From Petrosia ficiformis (Eukaryota > Porifera > Demospongiae > Haplosclerida > Petrosiidae), in NCBI GenBank assembly GCA_947044365.1, contig OX345648.1, forward strand, positions 61,001 to 125,000: DNA of 64,000 nucleotides, in the 5' to 3' direction. The position numbers and the translations under genes were made by a program. Each line of letters begins with the position of its first letter. The first letter of the stretch is position 1. This document shows, one piece after another, positions 13,182-29,930 of this stretch. The notes beneath the pieces were generated by a model. That model ran no database searches. It was given only the letters and a program-made list of their open reading frames with translations, and had not been told where the DNA came from.

Positions 13182-13774
13182 CTTGAATCTACTACACATG
13201 CGCAGTAGAATTCGCGCGAAAATTGAAAAAAAAATAATGGAAAAGTGCATGAATATCAATTGCTACAAGTCTTGAAGATGTCATGAATTCATCATCAGTT
13301 ATAAAGCAAAATCACCATCACAAGATATACTATCACTAGTATTTCCACACAAGAAATATAACATCACAAGAAAATGTCTATTATATATAATTATATATAT
13401 ATATATACATAACAAATGTTAGCATTCTTTCGGGCTACAGCAAAGAACATCTCCTTCTGTTACCACCACTAAACAGACAAGTAAAGAGAAATTATTGATG
13501 AAATTAAGGAACTTGCTGAATATGGTAATAATCACATGTACATGTAGGCCTACGTGTATCTAACTTGATTTCAAATAGGTGAACAAAAGATCCAAGGACA
13601 CAACACAAGTAAATACTTAAAAAGGTAATTAATAAAATTGAAAATGCAAAATTCATTTATATAATATTATCAGTTACAAAATTTAGGAAATAATAAATCA
13701 TACGAGAGGAAAATAATTAAAAAGGAGAAAGTCAACTACAACATATCACATGAAGTTAGTATTATGATAACTAT
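13182..13774 (+). other. 593-bp gap: possible short spliced or decayed plus-strand gene
   Basis: After the PSMD3 promoter, the plus strand has coding-looking pieces: MNSSSVIKQNHHHKIYYH from an ATG near 13283, GYSKEHLLLLPPLNRQVKR near 13440-13490, and EIIDEIKELAEYG near 13495-13532. The last joins across an apparent intron (donor GTAATA, acceptor AATAG|GTG) to EQKIQGHNTSKYLK. The second and third pieces are in different frames a few bases apart, so no clean model is possible. It could be a small mitochondrial-type gene with an assembly error, a pseudogene, or chance. I assign no function. Confidence 0.25.
13195..13222. promoter_or_regulatory. NRF1-like half site and E2F-like palindrome upstream of PSMD3
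   Basis: ACATGCGCAGT at about 13196-13206 resembles half of the NRF1 element YGCGCAYGCGCR. TTCGCGCGAAAA at 13211-13222 is close to an E2F palindrome. Both lie within 45 bp upstream of the PSMD3 start codon, in an otherwise AT-rich sequence. Confidence 0.5.
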
Positions 13775-16700
13775 TTATCCTGTTACTTGTTCCTTTCCAA
13801 GAGCATATGAACAAATCTTTTTGTGTGTTTTCCAATGAACCTTCTGACAATGTTGATTACAATAACACACCTTCCTACAACCGGAACATATTCTGATACG
13901 ATGGTCTGTAATTAGAGAATTACAATTCACACAAGATTGAAATTTATCACGGACTTTTCTACGAGATTTCTTTGTTGAGCTATCAGACGATGAAATGCTT
14001 GAACTATCATCCTCAGGTATGACTTCAGTCTTGTTACTAAAATCATGCCATCTCTTTTTCTTTGAGTCAGACAATTCCCCAACTAGTTTCACAAAATATT
14101 CAGCCTCCTTTGCATCTAACTTAATAGACAATGTCTTATCATTGGTTTTACTCGAAACACCACTTTTCTCATCATATTGTGTACCACTTTTCTCATCATA
14201 TTGTGTAGATGTATTGCTCTGTATTGAAGGTACATCATTTATTATAGGTGGCTTCTGCAAAGGAGGCAAACGATAACCTAGTAATAGTTCATAAGCAGAT
14301 TTGTCGTCACCATCCACATCATTAGAGGGTGTGTTCTTTTCAGTAGTAAACATGTCCTTTACAGCCCTAGAACTTGAGGTTGTGTCTTTTCCGGTACTAG
14401 AGGTTGTGTCTTTTCCAGTACTAGAGGGCATGTCCTTTCCAGTACTAGAGGGTGTGTCTTTTCCAGTACTGGAAGGAGTGTCTTTTCCAGTGCTAGAGGG
14501 TGTGTCTTTATCAGTACTAGAGGGAGTGTCTTTTCCAGTGCTAGAGGGTGTGTCCTTTCCAGTACTAGAGGGTGTGTCCTTTCCAGTACTAGAGGGCGTG
14601 TCCTTTCCACTGGGGAGTTCACCTGCTTCTAGCATATTCTTTAATTCTGAGAAGACAGTAATTAATGATATTCATGCTATATAATACACATAATAAACCA
14701 CCCCATACAAAGTATTTAATTGATGTGTTTACCTGCTTGTGCACTGGCTCTCTTCAATAGTCTAATAATCTTCCTTCTCTCACTCTCTTCCTCATAGCGA
14801 GCTTCATTCTGCATTTCTCTGACACTAATCTTTACTTCAATACTCTTCTCGTTAGTTTTAACGTATTTGATAGCACCAAGACTCACCATATCAAATAGCT
14901 CCGGATGACGGGCTCGAGCAATGGCTATACGTACATAACGTTGGAATACATTCCGTTGTTTGTTTGATAATCTTTGAGGAACAGATATTCCATATAAACA
15001 CCCAATAGTCAAATCTAGAGCAGAAGACTCATTCCCAAGAGGTAGTATTGGTAGAACTGGAACAGTAACTCCCCTGTTATTGGATGCTGAAACAAGAGGC
15101 ATACCAGATACCTCTATATCTTTAATATCCAAAATCACCATCAATTCATTGTGTGAATACTTTCTCCTTACTGTCCATACCGAACGACTCACATCATTTT
15201 TTGTCAAGTAGTGTTGTAGTGTGTCATTAACATCATAAGGTGACTCGAGCATCCTTTCTGTTTCAACGTATTCTTGAATCAGTTTACACGGAAGATGACG
15301 AAACTCTTCTTCTTTATCGGTATCACTGTCACCCACCTCATCGATCTTGTATGACCATTTGTTCTTTGGTTTCTTGACCGATGACTTCTGTTTTTTACTA
15401 GAAGTCTTGGGTTTCGAAATTGTGGAACTGGGTTTCTTGACAGATCCCTTTTCTAAGCTCTTGTTTGAACTTTTCTTAGTAGTCTTACTCTGTCCTGTTT
15501 TAACAGAAGGTTTGGTTTCAGTACCTTTAGGAGGTATTGTCTCAGAATGTGTAACAGATTTTACAACATCTGGCATGATCTCGGAAGTCTTAACAGATTG
15601 AGTAGTCTCCAAATCTATAGGCTTGGTCTCAGGAACTTTATCAGATGTTGTCTGAGAATTTGTATCAGTAGATTTAGATTCAAGACGAGGTAGTTCATCA
15701 TTGGTTTGTAGTGTAGGACGTACACACACTGCCTTATCATCAACCTTTACCTCGGGACTGCAGTCCACATAGCCTGTTTCATCCTTCAAGGTTCCTGGAA
15801 TAGCTTCAAGCTTCAAAGCATTCATGATACTACTAACATACTGTATCATCTCTTCTTCAGTATTGTATCCAGTAGATTCAATTTTAACAAGCATTCTTGA
15901 ATCTGCTGGTGATGATAAATCTTCTTGATTGGTTTCTTCTGTTTCGGGATCATCGGAGCCCTTCTTCAAGTGTTCAATCAAAGCTTCTTTGAAATCATCT
16001 TTTGATATCACTCGAGGATTGTCTTGTGGGCATAATCTCGCTCTGTTTTCTAAATATGAAGGCATATTTGTTTTTATAGCGCGAGGAAGAAACTCACTCC
16101 TCCCTCTTGTGGACAATTTGAGCAACATTTCCATATCGATTCCCTCAGTGACGAAAACCTCTGAAGGAATCTCGAAGCACACGGTACCTTTGGAAGACTT
16201 CATATCTTCTTCAATAGAGGCGAGGGTTTTCTTTTCTTCCTCTTTAAGATAATTAGAAGGCTTCATTTTACCCAAGCGCCTAGTCAAGAAATCCACGTAA
16301 TGATAAAATCGAGGTAATTCAAACAAAACAAATATTACAGGAATTTTTTTGATACCAACTGGTATGTCAAGAGACATGTACTTCTCTTTGAGAGCAATGC
16401 AGGCAGGATTATCTCCTATCATGATGGAATACTGCTGTTTGAATTCCTGGTACTGGTCTGTGTGCATCATAGCTATACCTACCCACATGAAGAAAAAGGG
16501 GCGCGATGGATTATCAAATAACGACTCTTTCATTAATTCCAATAAAATAATTATCTTGTCCCGATTAGCGTAAAAGCTTTCCCCCATCATTTCATACATT
16601 TCTTTGTACTCGTCTGAAGCATCAACTGCAACTTTTGGCTTGTAATTTGGTCCAACTATAGTCTCTCTATGAAGTACAAGAAACTTCTTATAACGAAGCT

Positions 16701-17202
16701 CAGTATATTCGGGCTTACACCATTCTTCACAAACACGTTTTGCTTTCTGCATCATGAAACTTGTAAACTCCATGTGATTTTCTTTTCGTTTCTTGGTATC
16801 CTCAATAGCAGCAACATGTAGTAATTCTAAAAGATCGTGGAGCAATTCAAAATGAGTTACCTTCAAGCAGTAGTAATGGATTTCCAGCCCTTGTATACAA
16901 AGACGTTGATCAGTAGGGATATCCTCAAATACCTCACTTGACGAGCATAATTCTACATTAAAACATTTGAGACACTGTACCTCTTGAGTACCAACTACAC
17001 CCTCATCAGTAAGGTATAGTGTAGGTGCTCTCTTCTCAAAAGGCATACATTTAGTTCCTGGAGCACCGCAATGGCTACACTTTCGTCTTAAACTATATAT
17101 TCTTTCAAAGAATATGAACGTCATGTAACGATCACCTTTACTCATTGCTTCTTTAACTGGGTCTATGTCCTCAGGTTCAATATCTTCAAATGCAGTTGCC
17201 AT
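13775..17202 (-). CDS. Large MYND zinc-finger protein with octapeptide repeats, function unknown
   Basis: Two exons, 17202-14733 and 14646-13775 (donor GTAAAC, acceptor TTCTCAG), encode about 1,113 residues. Near the N-terminus are paired cysteines (C42-x2-C45, C52, C77-x2-C80, C86), possibly a first zinc site. The middle is alpha-helical looking, then comes a Ser/Thr/Lys-rich linker about residues 510-660 and a folded-looking segment before the splice. Exon 2 begins with ten KDTPSST(G) octapeptides. The protein ends with a clear MYND finger, CVNC...CSGCRKVCYC...CQKVHWKTHKKIC. MYND domains bind short proline-rich peptides. I do not recognise the rest; it may be lineage-specific. The 2.47-kb first exon is unusually long for this intron-dense region. 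CACGTG lies 28 bp upstream of the ATG. Confidence 0.85.
14372..14619. repeat. 24-bp in-frame minisatellite coding ten octapeptides
   Basis: Ten units of about 24 bp within exon 2 of the MYND gene encode KDTPSSTG with few changes (KDTPSSTD, KDMPSSTG, KDTTSSTG, KDTTSSSR). The period is a multiple of three, so changes in copy number keep the frame. The opposite strand also stays open here, giving a shadow ORF. Confidence 0.9.
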
Positions 17203-17230
17203 TACTGGATTGAAAAATAAATGGGTGTGT

Positions 17231-17476
17231 CACGTGATATTAGCCAAATAAAATATATTTATCTTTAATTAATGATTATTTCTATTATACAGAAAAATAT
17301 AAACATACTAATCAAATGATTAGTGAAATACCTGTGTTTCAACAGACGCTAATCTTGTCAAACAGAAGGAGACTACGGGGAACTCTTTGTACAACAATAG
17401 AATATACCGTTAACTCCTAATTCTAAATATGCATATGGGCGTGCCTTCAAAAATATTGAAATTAGTGACCCACGTG
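17231..17476. promoter_or_regulatory. Two CACGTG boxes flanking the MYND/MRPL45 divergent promoter
   Basis: CACGTG at 17231-17236 (context GTCACGTGAT) is 28 bp upstream of the minus-strand MYND ATG. A second at 17471-17476 is 14 bp upstream of the plus-strand MRPL45 ATG. Each gene of this head-to-head pair thus has its own proximal box. The 288 bp between the ATGs otherwise hold nothing recognisable. Confidence 0.5.
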
Positions 17477-17490
17477 TTACAAAAGGTAGC

Positions 17491-18624
17491 ATGATGATGC
17501 GTCCATATCTCACTTTATGTAGAACATATGGACCCATTCTTGTAATTCCTAATAGAGGTAGTAAACAGAAATGGGGAGGTATAACAAGAGATCCATATAA
17601 AACATTTCAACATAAATTGAACAGAAAACAACAAGAAAATCATGGAAAATTACCTCTGAAGTCTGAAGAACGTGCTCAGAGAGATCTACTATATCCACTC
17701 AATGTGCAGAGCCTAGGTGTGTATATTTGAGGTCTATAGATATCATTTATATCCTTTTCACAGAACAGTATATTTCAGAGTATGTTCCATTAGAGAAATT
17801 TGCAAAAGCTCCTTTCTACACTAAAGTGGTTAGTATTATACTTGATGAAATAATAACTTATTAGTTTATTATTAGGGGCGATCTCAAAGATGGAAAACAT
17901 TTAAAGAGAATCTCCAAATAATATATGGGTATATGTTATTAATACATGCTTATTAATTAATTACCTAGTTAATTTAACAGAGGTGCTATGATACGAAGAA
18001 AATTGAAGAAAACTGACCCTTTTCAACCTATCAAGTTTGCTCGATGGGCCCAAGAAACGTTTATTGAAGTTAATCATGGATTACAAATGTAGATTTACTG
18101 ATTGCATGGTGAACTATTATTAATTATTTTATTACAGAAAGGATAAAGAAGTGTTGAAAAGATGTTGTACAGAAACAGCATCTGAGGTAATGTGAAAATG
18201 TATGATAATTATTATTATAATAAATTATAATTATTAGAGTTTAAGAAAAGAAATACGAAATAAAATGTATAAATGGAACTTTATAGGAGAGATCGAACGT
18301 CCCAGAATAGTGAATGCGAGGGTGGCACCATTATTAAATAAAGATAATTTATATGGACAAGTGATTGTTAGATTGTATTCTAAACAGGTATTTATATATT
18401 TATGCATTAGTGTGATTTAATTTCTGTTAAATATTATTTAGATTATGACAGTTCACAGTTTATCGGGACAGTTATTGCTTGGTCATCCATCAGATCCAAA
18501 ATCTGTTTTAGATTATATTGTATTTGAAAGACCGTTAATAAAAGAAGACTCAACGTGGAGAATATGTGGTAAAATAAGACCACAAAAACCTTATCATAAA
18601 ACTATAAAAAAGAATGCAATATAA
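17491..18624 (+). CDS. MRPL45: Mitochondrial ribosomal protein mL45
   Basis: Exons encode an N-terminal mitochondrial-targeting-like stretch (MMMRPYLTLCRTYGPI, basic and hydroxylated), then YVPLEKFAKAPFYTK. A TIM44-like domain follows, with IKFARWAQETFIEVNHGL, NKMYKWNFIGEIERPRIVNARVAPL, NLYGQVIVRLYSKQIM, VLDYIVFERPL and STWRICGKIRP. This order and the motifs NxYGQV.VR and DYxVFE.. match MRPL45, which tethers the mitoribosome to the inner membrane near the exit tunnel. The C-terminus is short and basic (KTIKKNAI). The start is the first ATG of an ATGATGATG run; the choice among the three is open. It is head-to-head with the MYND gene. Confidence 0.9.
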
Positions 18625-18946
18625 TTATTAATTTATTATGAAAAATGTGTGATGCTACTGCGCATGTGCAGGGGAGTAATGCTCTACAAAATTAAATCCC
18701 ACCCCTTAATTTCCAGATACAGTATTACAGTCTAGGTTAGGTAAGGTATGACATCATATAATGTTTGTATTTCTGTTGTGAAAATAGTTAGAATCAGTCT
18801 TAATGATATAACCATACTTTGTGTATAATGCTAGGATGGTTTCTAAATTCTGGGTGGTATATATATAACTATTATATTAATTATTTCTTATCTTTTTTAC
18901 AAGTTCCTGTTTAACTATAATGTATTGTATATTTATTGATGCAGAT
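18625..18946. promoter_or_regulatory. Intergenic 322 bp with a strong NRF1-like element
   Basis: TGCGCATGTGCA at 18659-18670 closely fits the NRF1 element YGCGCAYGCGCR. It lies 35 bp after the MRPL45 stop and about 280 bp before the glycosyltransferase ATG. A non-coding 5' exon may exist: GTAAG-like donors follow near 18740 and an acceptor ATGCAG is at 18939-18944, immediately before ATATGATG. Nothing else is recognised. Confidence 0.4.
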
Positions 18947-20094
18947 ATGATGCGGTTTAGGTCTGGATGGCGTGTAGCTGCTCGCGATATCTTTATGTTA
19001 ATTATAGGAGTATTGATTGGATTATGTGTATCGCAGTCTATGGAAATAACAAGGTGTTCTAATATAGCTCCTCCTCAATTTAAACACCCTCGTTATGACA
19101 GTGATGTCATTGAAAAATCACTTACACAAAATATTTCTAAACTGACTACACAAGTGCCTAAAATACGCAAGAATCAACATGAAATTGATAAAAATCTTAA
19201 AAGACCCAAATATTTAAAAGACGAGTTACATATTCGAAAGCCTTTATATATTGGTGTGGTTACAGCTAGTGAGTTTCTGAACACCAGAGCAATGGGTGTT
19301 AATGGTACTTGGGGTCATACGGCTAGTAAAGTTGAATACTATGCTGCCGAAGGACAAGGATCTCATCCATTACCAGTCGTTAGTCTAGAGGGTGTTGATG
19401 ATACTTACCCACCTCAGAAGAAAGTGTATCGTATGCTGAAGTACATGCATGATCATTATATAGATGAGTTTAATTGGTTTTTCAGAGCTGATGATGATGT
19501 ATATATAAGGATTCCTGAACTGTTAGACTTATTATCAACACTGGACCCAACAGAACCTTTATATATTGGTTCACCGGGATTAGGTAAACCAGAAGATTTA
19601 GAACGTATAAAGTTATATCCTCATGAGCGATATTGTATGGGTGGTCCAGGGGTTGTGTTTAGTAGGGAATTGTTAATACAACTAGTACCTCATTTGGATG
19701 ATTGCCTACAGAATGTAGTTGTATCTTGGAATGAAGATTTAGAAGTTGGAAGATGTATCAGTAGAAGATTAGGTGTTCAATGCACATGGGCGTATGAGGT
19801 AGGTTATTGTAATTAATTTTTAATTCTTACTATTGAATAAATTTGTAGATGCGGAATTTTTTCTACATGGATTATTCTAAGGGAGCCATGTTTAAAGATC
19901 CTAAAGTTTATCGTGACAAGATATTCAACACGGCTTTAACTGTGCATCCATTTAAATCAAGCGAGATGATGTATCGTATTCATCAGTTCTTCTTAGAGCT
20001 AGCGGTTCATGACAATGAGAAAAAAGGTCAAAGTATTCATAAAGAATTGCAAACTATCCAGAAGAAGACAAAAAGGACTAAAGCATTTCCTTAA
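18947..20094 (+). CDS. Chondroitin-synthase-like beta-1,3-glycosyltransferase, single domain
   Basis: Two exons (to 19798 and 19849-20094) give about 365 residues. Residues 8-28 form a single signal-anchor helix (DIFMLIIGVLIGLCVSQS), as in type II Golgi enzymes. The catalytic part matches the N-terminal beta3-transferase half of CHSY1/CHPF: IGVVTASEFLNTRA, GVDDTYPPQKKVYRMLKYMHDHY, FRADDDVYI (DDD metal site), ERYCMGGPGVVFSRELL, NEDLEVGRCISRRLGVQCTWAYE. The second, CHGN (GalNAc-transferase) half is absent, since the next gene starts 92 bp downstream. Family role: adding glucuronic acid in chondroitin chains; the donor of this short form is inferred only. The start could be ATG 18920, but an acceptor-like GCAG just before ATGATG favours 18947. 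Confidence 0.88.
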
Positions 20095-20186
20095 TTTCCA
20101 ATCTGCATTTTATCCGTATATTCCGAAGTTTATTCAGTAAATTTGAATCTCTGTATATTTCAGTATATTTCAGTATATCATTGATA

Positions 20187-20980
20187 ATGGGAGAGGATGG
20201 TAATATAATTGCTGGTGTTGGAGATGAAGTTGTTCTATTTATTCTTTTCCTTGTAATTTCAATATTATTAATTTTTTATCTCTCTAGAAGACGAGGTAAC
20301 AATTATTTTAACTGTTGTACATTAATTACTTTTATTAAAAGGAAGAAGAGTCGAGGGAGTTAATCAAGATGAAATTAATGATGATCATGTGACTGAGAAT
20401 AATGACAACCAAGGTGAGCCACGTGACCATCACATGAATGAAAACGAGAATGTTCGACAAAGGAATATACTTCAAGAGGAAAATGTGACAGTGAGATTAG
20501 TGACTCTCCAGTCATCACAAACGGTGACAATAAGTTCAAATACATCACTAGATGAAATTCAAAGGTATTATAATTATATTCATTGTCAGATGATTGTCAT
20601 GTGACTCCTATTTTTCTAGGGTATACTTTACTACAGAATATAACGAGAGACGAAGGATTCGTTTTATTTATCAGGGCCGTGTCATATCTGATATGAACAC
20701 AACATTATCAGAAAATAATATTCGTGATAATTCATCAATACATGTTCATATAGGGCAACAATCACAAACAACACAGGACAGAAACCCAGACCAGATTGAG
20801 AATGAGGGTTTGCTAGATTTATCATTTTTATTTGTACCTTTATTTGGACTAATGCTAGGTATAATATGGATTAGTTTCATGATATGGCCATCAGTGTTTT
20901 CTCTGTTAACAAAAGTGATGTTATTTATATTATCATTAGGTTATGTATATGTGGTATTCAACATGCAATTTACTTCATAA
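20187..20980 (+). CDS. TMUB: TMUB1/TMUB2-like membrane ubiquitin-like protein
   Basis: Three exons. The N-terminus EDGNIIAGVGDEVVLFILFLVISILLI has the GVGDEV motif plus first membrane helix typical of TMUB proteins. An acidic linker follows, then a ubiquitin-like domain (VTVRLVTLQSSQTVTIS ... RRRIRFIYQGRVISDMNTTL ... SSIHVHI). Two more membrane helices close the protein (FLFVPLFGLMLGIIWISFMIW and VMLFILSLGYVYVVF). TMUB proteins of vertebrates sit in the ER and act in ER-associated degradation. I cannot say which vertebrate paralogue is closer. The ATG at 20187 sits 92 bp after the glycosyltransferase stop on the same strand. Confidence 0.85.
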
Positions 20981-21359
20981 AACGTATTTCTATTATGTAT
21001 AATTATTATTAAAACAAAAAAAAATACTTCACAAAAACAGATTTCAAATACATGAATACAATGAGATCAAAAGAAAGATGAAAAATACTATAGAAATCAA
21101 TTTGCAATATGTATACCATATATGGTATATATATACATGTACATGTAACAACATGTACACACAGTGTATGAGAGAAGAGAGTATTTAGATATGCAATAAG
21201 TTACACATTGATTCATACATGTAGGAGTCACTAAATGATGTAGTATTATAACATTTTGTTGGTCGTGCAGAACATTAAAATGAAACCATATTTCTATTAT
21301 AGGTATTACACTATGCATCTAAAGTATGTCCGATTATATTTCGGTTACTTGCATTGTTT
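20981..21359. other. Intergenic 379 bp between convergent TMUB and collagen genes
   Basis: AT-rich sequence expected to hold both 3' UTRs. There is an A-rich run at about 21015-21026 and a small TATATG/CATATA inverted segment near 21110-21135. No gene or recognised repeat is seen. A 73-codon minus frame at 21097-21318 has no coding character. Confidence 0.6.
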
Positions 21360-27426
<6,067 letters not shown>

Positions 27427-27980
27427 GGCTCCCTAATGTACATACATAATCAACTTAATCAACTCGATCAACTCTTAATACAAACCTGTCACTACTTCCT
27501 TGGAAAGCAAATGAGAGGAATAAGAAGCAGACTTGAAAAGCAACTACTACCTAATCACCTGCTTGTGAGCAAGCAAGTTTTGAAGCAGTAGTGTGAATTT
27601 CTAGTGAGCAATCAAAGGATCTCCCGTTCCTAACTGCTCAAAGCTCGACTGCAAGCTGAAAGCTACTGCTCAATACAAGGATGGCGGCGTGAAAGCCGTA
27701 CGCCTCGGCATGCAAGAGAAAAAGGAGCCACACCATTGATAGGCGACAATGCAGCAGCGCCATTACAGCCAGCCTTCTTGTGCGACAAAACGCCCTGCGC
27801 ATAGACGTTAAAGTTTGAGGCTCTACGTCCTTACGATACGACCATCTCCGCTAGAGCGCTGCAACCGGCTTTCTTTGACTGCTGGAGAACTTGCTATCTA
27901 TTTGCTCTTGTTTTCATGCGAGTCTTCTCAGATGAGTTAAATTTAACGGCGCGCGCATGCACGTATTCTCATACTTTAAA
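27427..27980. promoter_or_regulatory. Shared collagen/ORC4 promoter, locally GC-rich
   Basis: 554 bp between two divergent ATGs. The collagen 5' UTR exon ends with a donor near 27487. The segment 27590-27965 is conspicuously richer in G and C, with many CpG, than the surrounding sequence. It includes ATGGCGGC near 27683 (YY1-like core) and GCGCGCATGCACG at 27951-27963 (NRF1-like), which lies 17 bp upstream of the ORC4 ATG. No coding exon is recognised inside. Confidence 0.55.
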
Positions 27981-29861
27981 ATGGCTACCAGCAAATCTTT
28001 TTTGAGGATTAGGGAATACTTGAAAAATAGGTTATTGAGCCATCAGAACAATGAGTGTGATTACATATCACAATCAGCTCAGAATAGTGTAAGGTAGGAC
28101 ATTTATAGTCCATGATGTTACACTTTGTGAACACGTATAATTCATTACATAATACATACGTACATAATTATACTTAGCTGTGCATAATGGACTGGTTCAT
28201 GTATTTTTATTTCCAGTACACTGATGCAGCTCTTGGAGAGAAGTATAGTATGTGGTGAAGGTAACTCGCTTTTGCTGACTGGACCCAGAGGAGTTGGAAA
28301 GTCTTGGGTTAGGCCGCAATTAAACACCTAATTAATAATTATATCCTTATATGGTAATGCTATAGGCTGTACAGCAAGCATTAAAGAAACTACAGTCAGA
28401 CTCAAAAATTAATAATAACTTCATCTATGTGTCTCTGAATGGTGTGTGATGACACACATTAGTACATATACATACATATATCTATAGGTTTAGTACATAC
28501 TGATGATCGTTACGCCCTGCTAGAAATTGCTAAACAGCTAGATGTAGAAACACTGTTAGGAGATAAGCCTTCTGTAAGTTATATACATATATATGTATAT
28601 TTAACTAACATCAATTTTGTATTTAGCTATCATTTTCAGCTGCTCTGAACTATATGTTAGATGGACTCCGTTCAGGTATTAAATAGTAAAGTATAGTGGT
28701 ATTTATAAATGTTTTTATAGGTGACAATAAGAAACAGTGTGTACTGTTCATACTGGATGAATTTGACTTGTTCACTAACCATAAGAACCAAACACTTTTA
28801 TATAATTTGTTTGACTTGTCTCAAACACCATTTAATCCTGTACTGGTAATTGGGATAACTTGTAGACTGGTATGTATTGATAATGTATTATGAATACTTG
28901 TATTATAATGTATCTTACAGGATGTCATGGAGCTGTTAGAAAAACGTGTAAAATCGCGATTTTCACATCGTCAACTTCATATTTATCCTGATTATCAGTT
29001 TGAGGAATATGTCTCTCTATTTAGGACTCTATTGCAAGTTCCTTCTCACGTATGCTCTGATTACAAGAGATGGAACAAGCATATACAGGTGTCTATACAT
29101 ACATACGTACATACACACATACGTACATATGTATATACATGTATATGCACCTTAGAATATTTCACAAGATGAAAACGTCAAAATCTTGCTGAAGGCAAGT
29201 TTCAATCATTCAGCAGATGTGAGGAGCTTGAAATCACTCCTAGTAATTATATACTATTATTCTTCATTAATTATTAATTATAATTTTAATATTTTATAGA
29301 CTTACCCAATATGCAGACTAAATGAGAATGGATTAACATACGATATGTTGAAAGCTGGTTTATCAGTTTGTCATTATGTTGGTGATTCTAAACTTCCACT
29401 GCTACATGGATTATCTGTACTGGAATTATCTCTTCTTGTTGCTAGTAAACACATTAGTGAATTATACAAAGATGAACCAATTAACTTTGAAATGATCTTT
29501 GAAGGTCAGTAGTATTGAATAATAATTGTATAATTATTATGTTAATATTATAGAATATAGCAAGTTCACATCTCATTGTACACACAATATTGAGCATTAT
29601 AATAAGCCTGTGATTATGAAGGTAAATATATAATAATATAATTTTAATTATATATAATTGTTTATTAATTAGGCATTTGAAAAACTAGTTTCAATTGAGT
29701 TTTTGTGTCCAATATCGGAGTCTCTGAGTAGCAATATGATGAAAGAATATCAACCAATGAGATTGATGGTCGATGGTTCACAAATTATAACTGGAGTTAA
29801 GTCCTATTCATCATGCCCAACTGATCTTTATTACTGGGTCACCAGAGAACCAATTACATAA
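27981..29861 (+). CDS. ORC4: Origin recognition complex subunit 4
   Basis: Exons encode an AAA+ ATPase. The start is [19 protein letters not shown]. Motifs include Walker [14 protein letters not shown], Walker [13 protein letters not shown] followed by [17 protein letters not shown], sensor-1 region [11 protein letters not shown], and the ORC4 signature [20 protein letters not shown]. The C-terminal winged helix includes [31 protein letters not shown] and VIMKAFEKL. The end is [20 protein letters not shown]4 is one of the ATP-binding subunits that load MCM2-7 at replication origins. An easily missed exon at about 29152-29241 ([19 protein letters not shown]) is needed to keep the family length. 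The ATG follows an NRF1-like element. The stop is 69 bp before the next gene's ATG. Confidence 0.95.
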
Positions 29862-29917
29862 TTAAAATGTAAAATTATTCATTATTATTATTATTAATTA
29901 AGGCCACGACCCCAACC

Positions 29918-29923
29918 CACGTG
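29918..29923. promoter_or_regulatory. CACGTG box before the LOTUS-Tudor gene
   Basis: CACGTG (context CCCACGTGGTAAC) sits 7 bp upstream of the first ATG of the LOTUS-Tudor gene, inside a 69-bp gap after ORC4. The tight position suggests an initiation-proximal role like that of the other CACGTG boxes in this window. Confidence 0.45.
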
Positions 29924-29930
29924 GTAACTT

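Noticed and set aside
14301..14684. 127-codon plus-strand frame with LEGVSFPV repeats
   Set aside because: Opposite-strand shadow of the KDTPSSTG-coding repeats of the MYND gene.
18920..18946. Upstream ATG (MYCIFIDAD) as the start of the glycosyltransferase
   Set aside because: A GCAG acceptor-like site lies just before ATGATG and the family starts with a short basic stretch before the anchor; not excluded.
20181..20186. TTG as the start codon of the TMUB gene
   Set aside because: An ATG follows two codons later and nuclear animal genes start with ATG.
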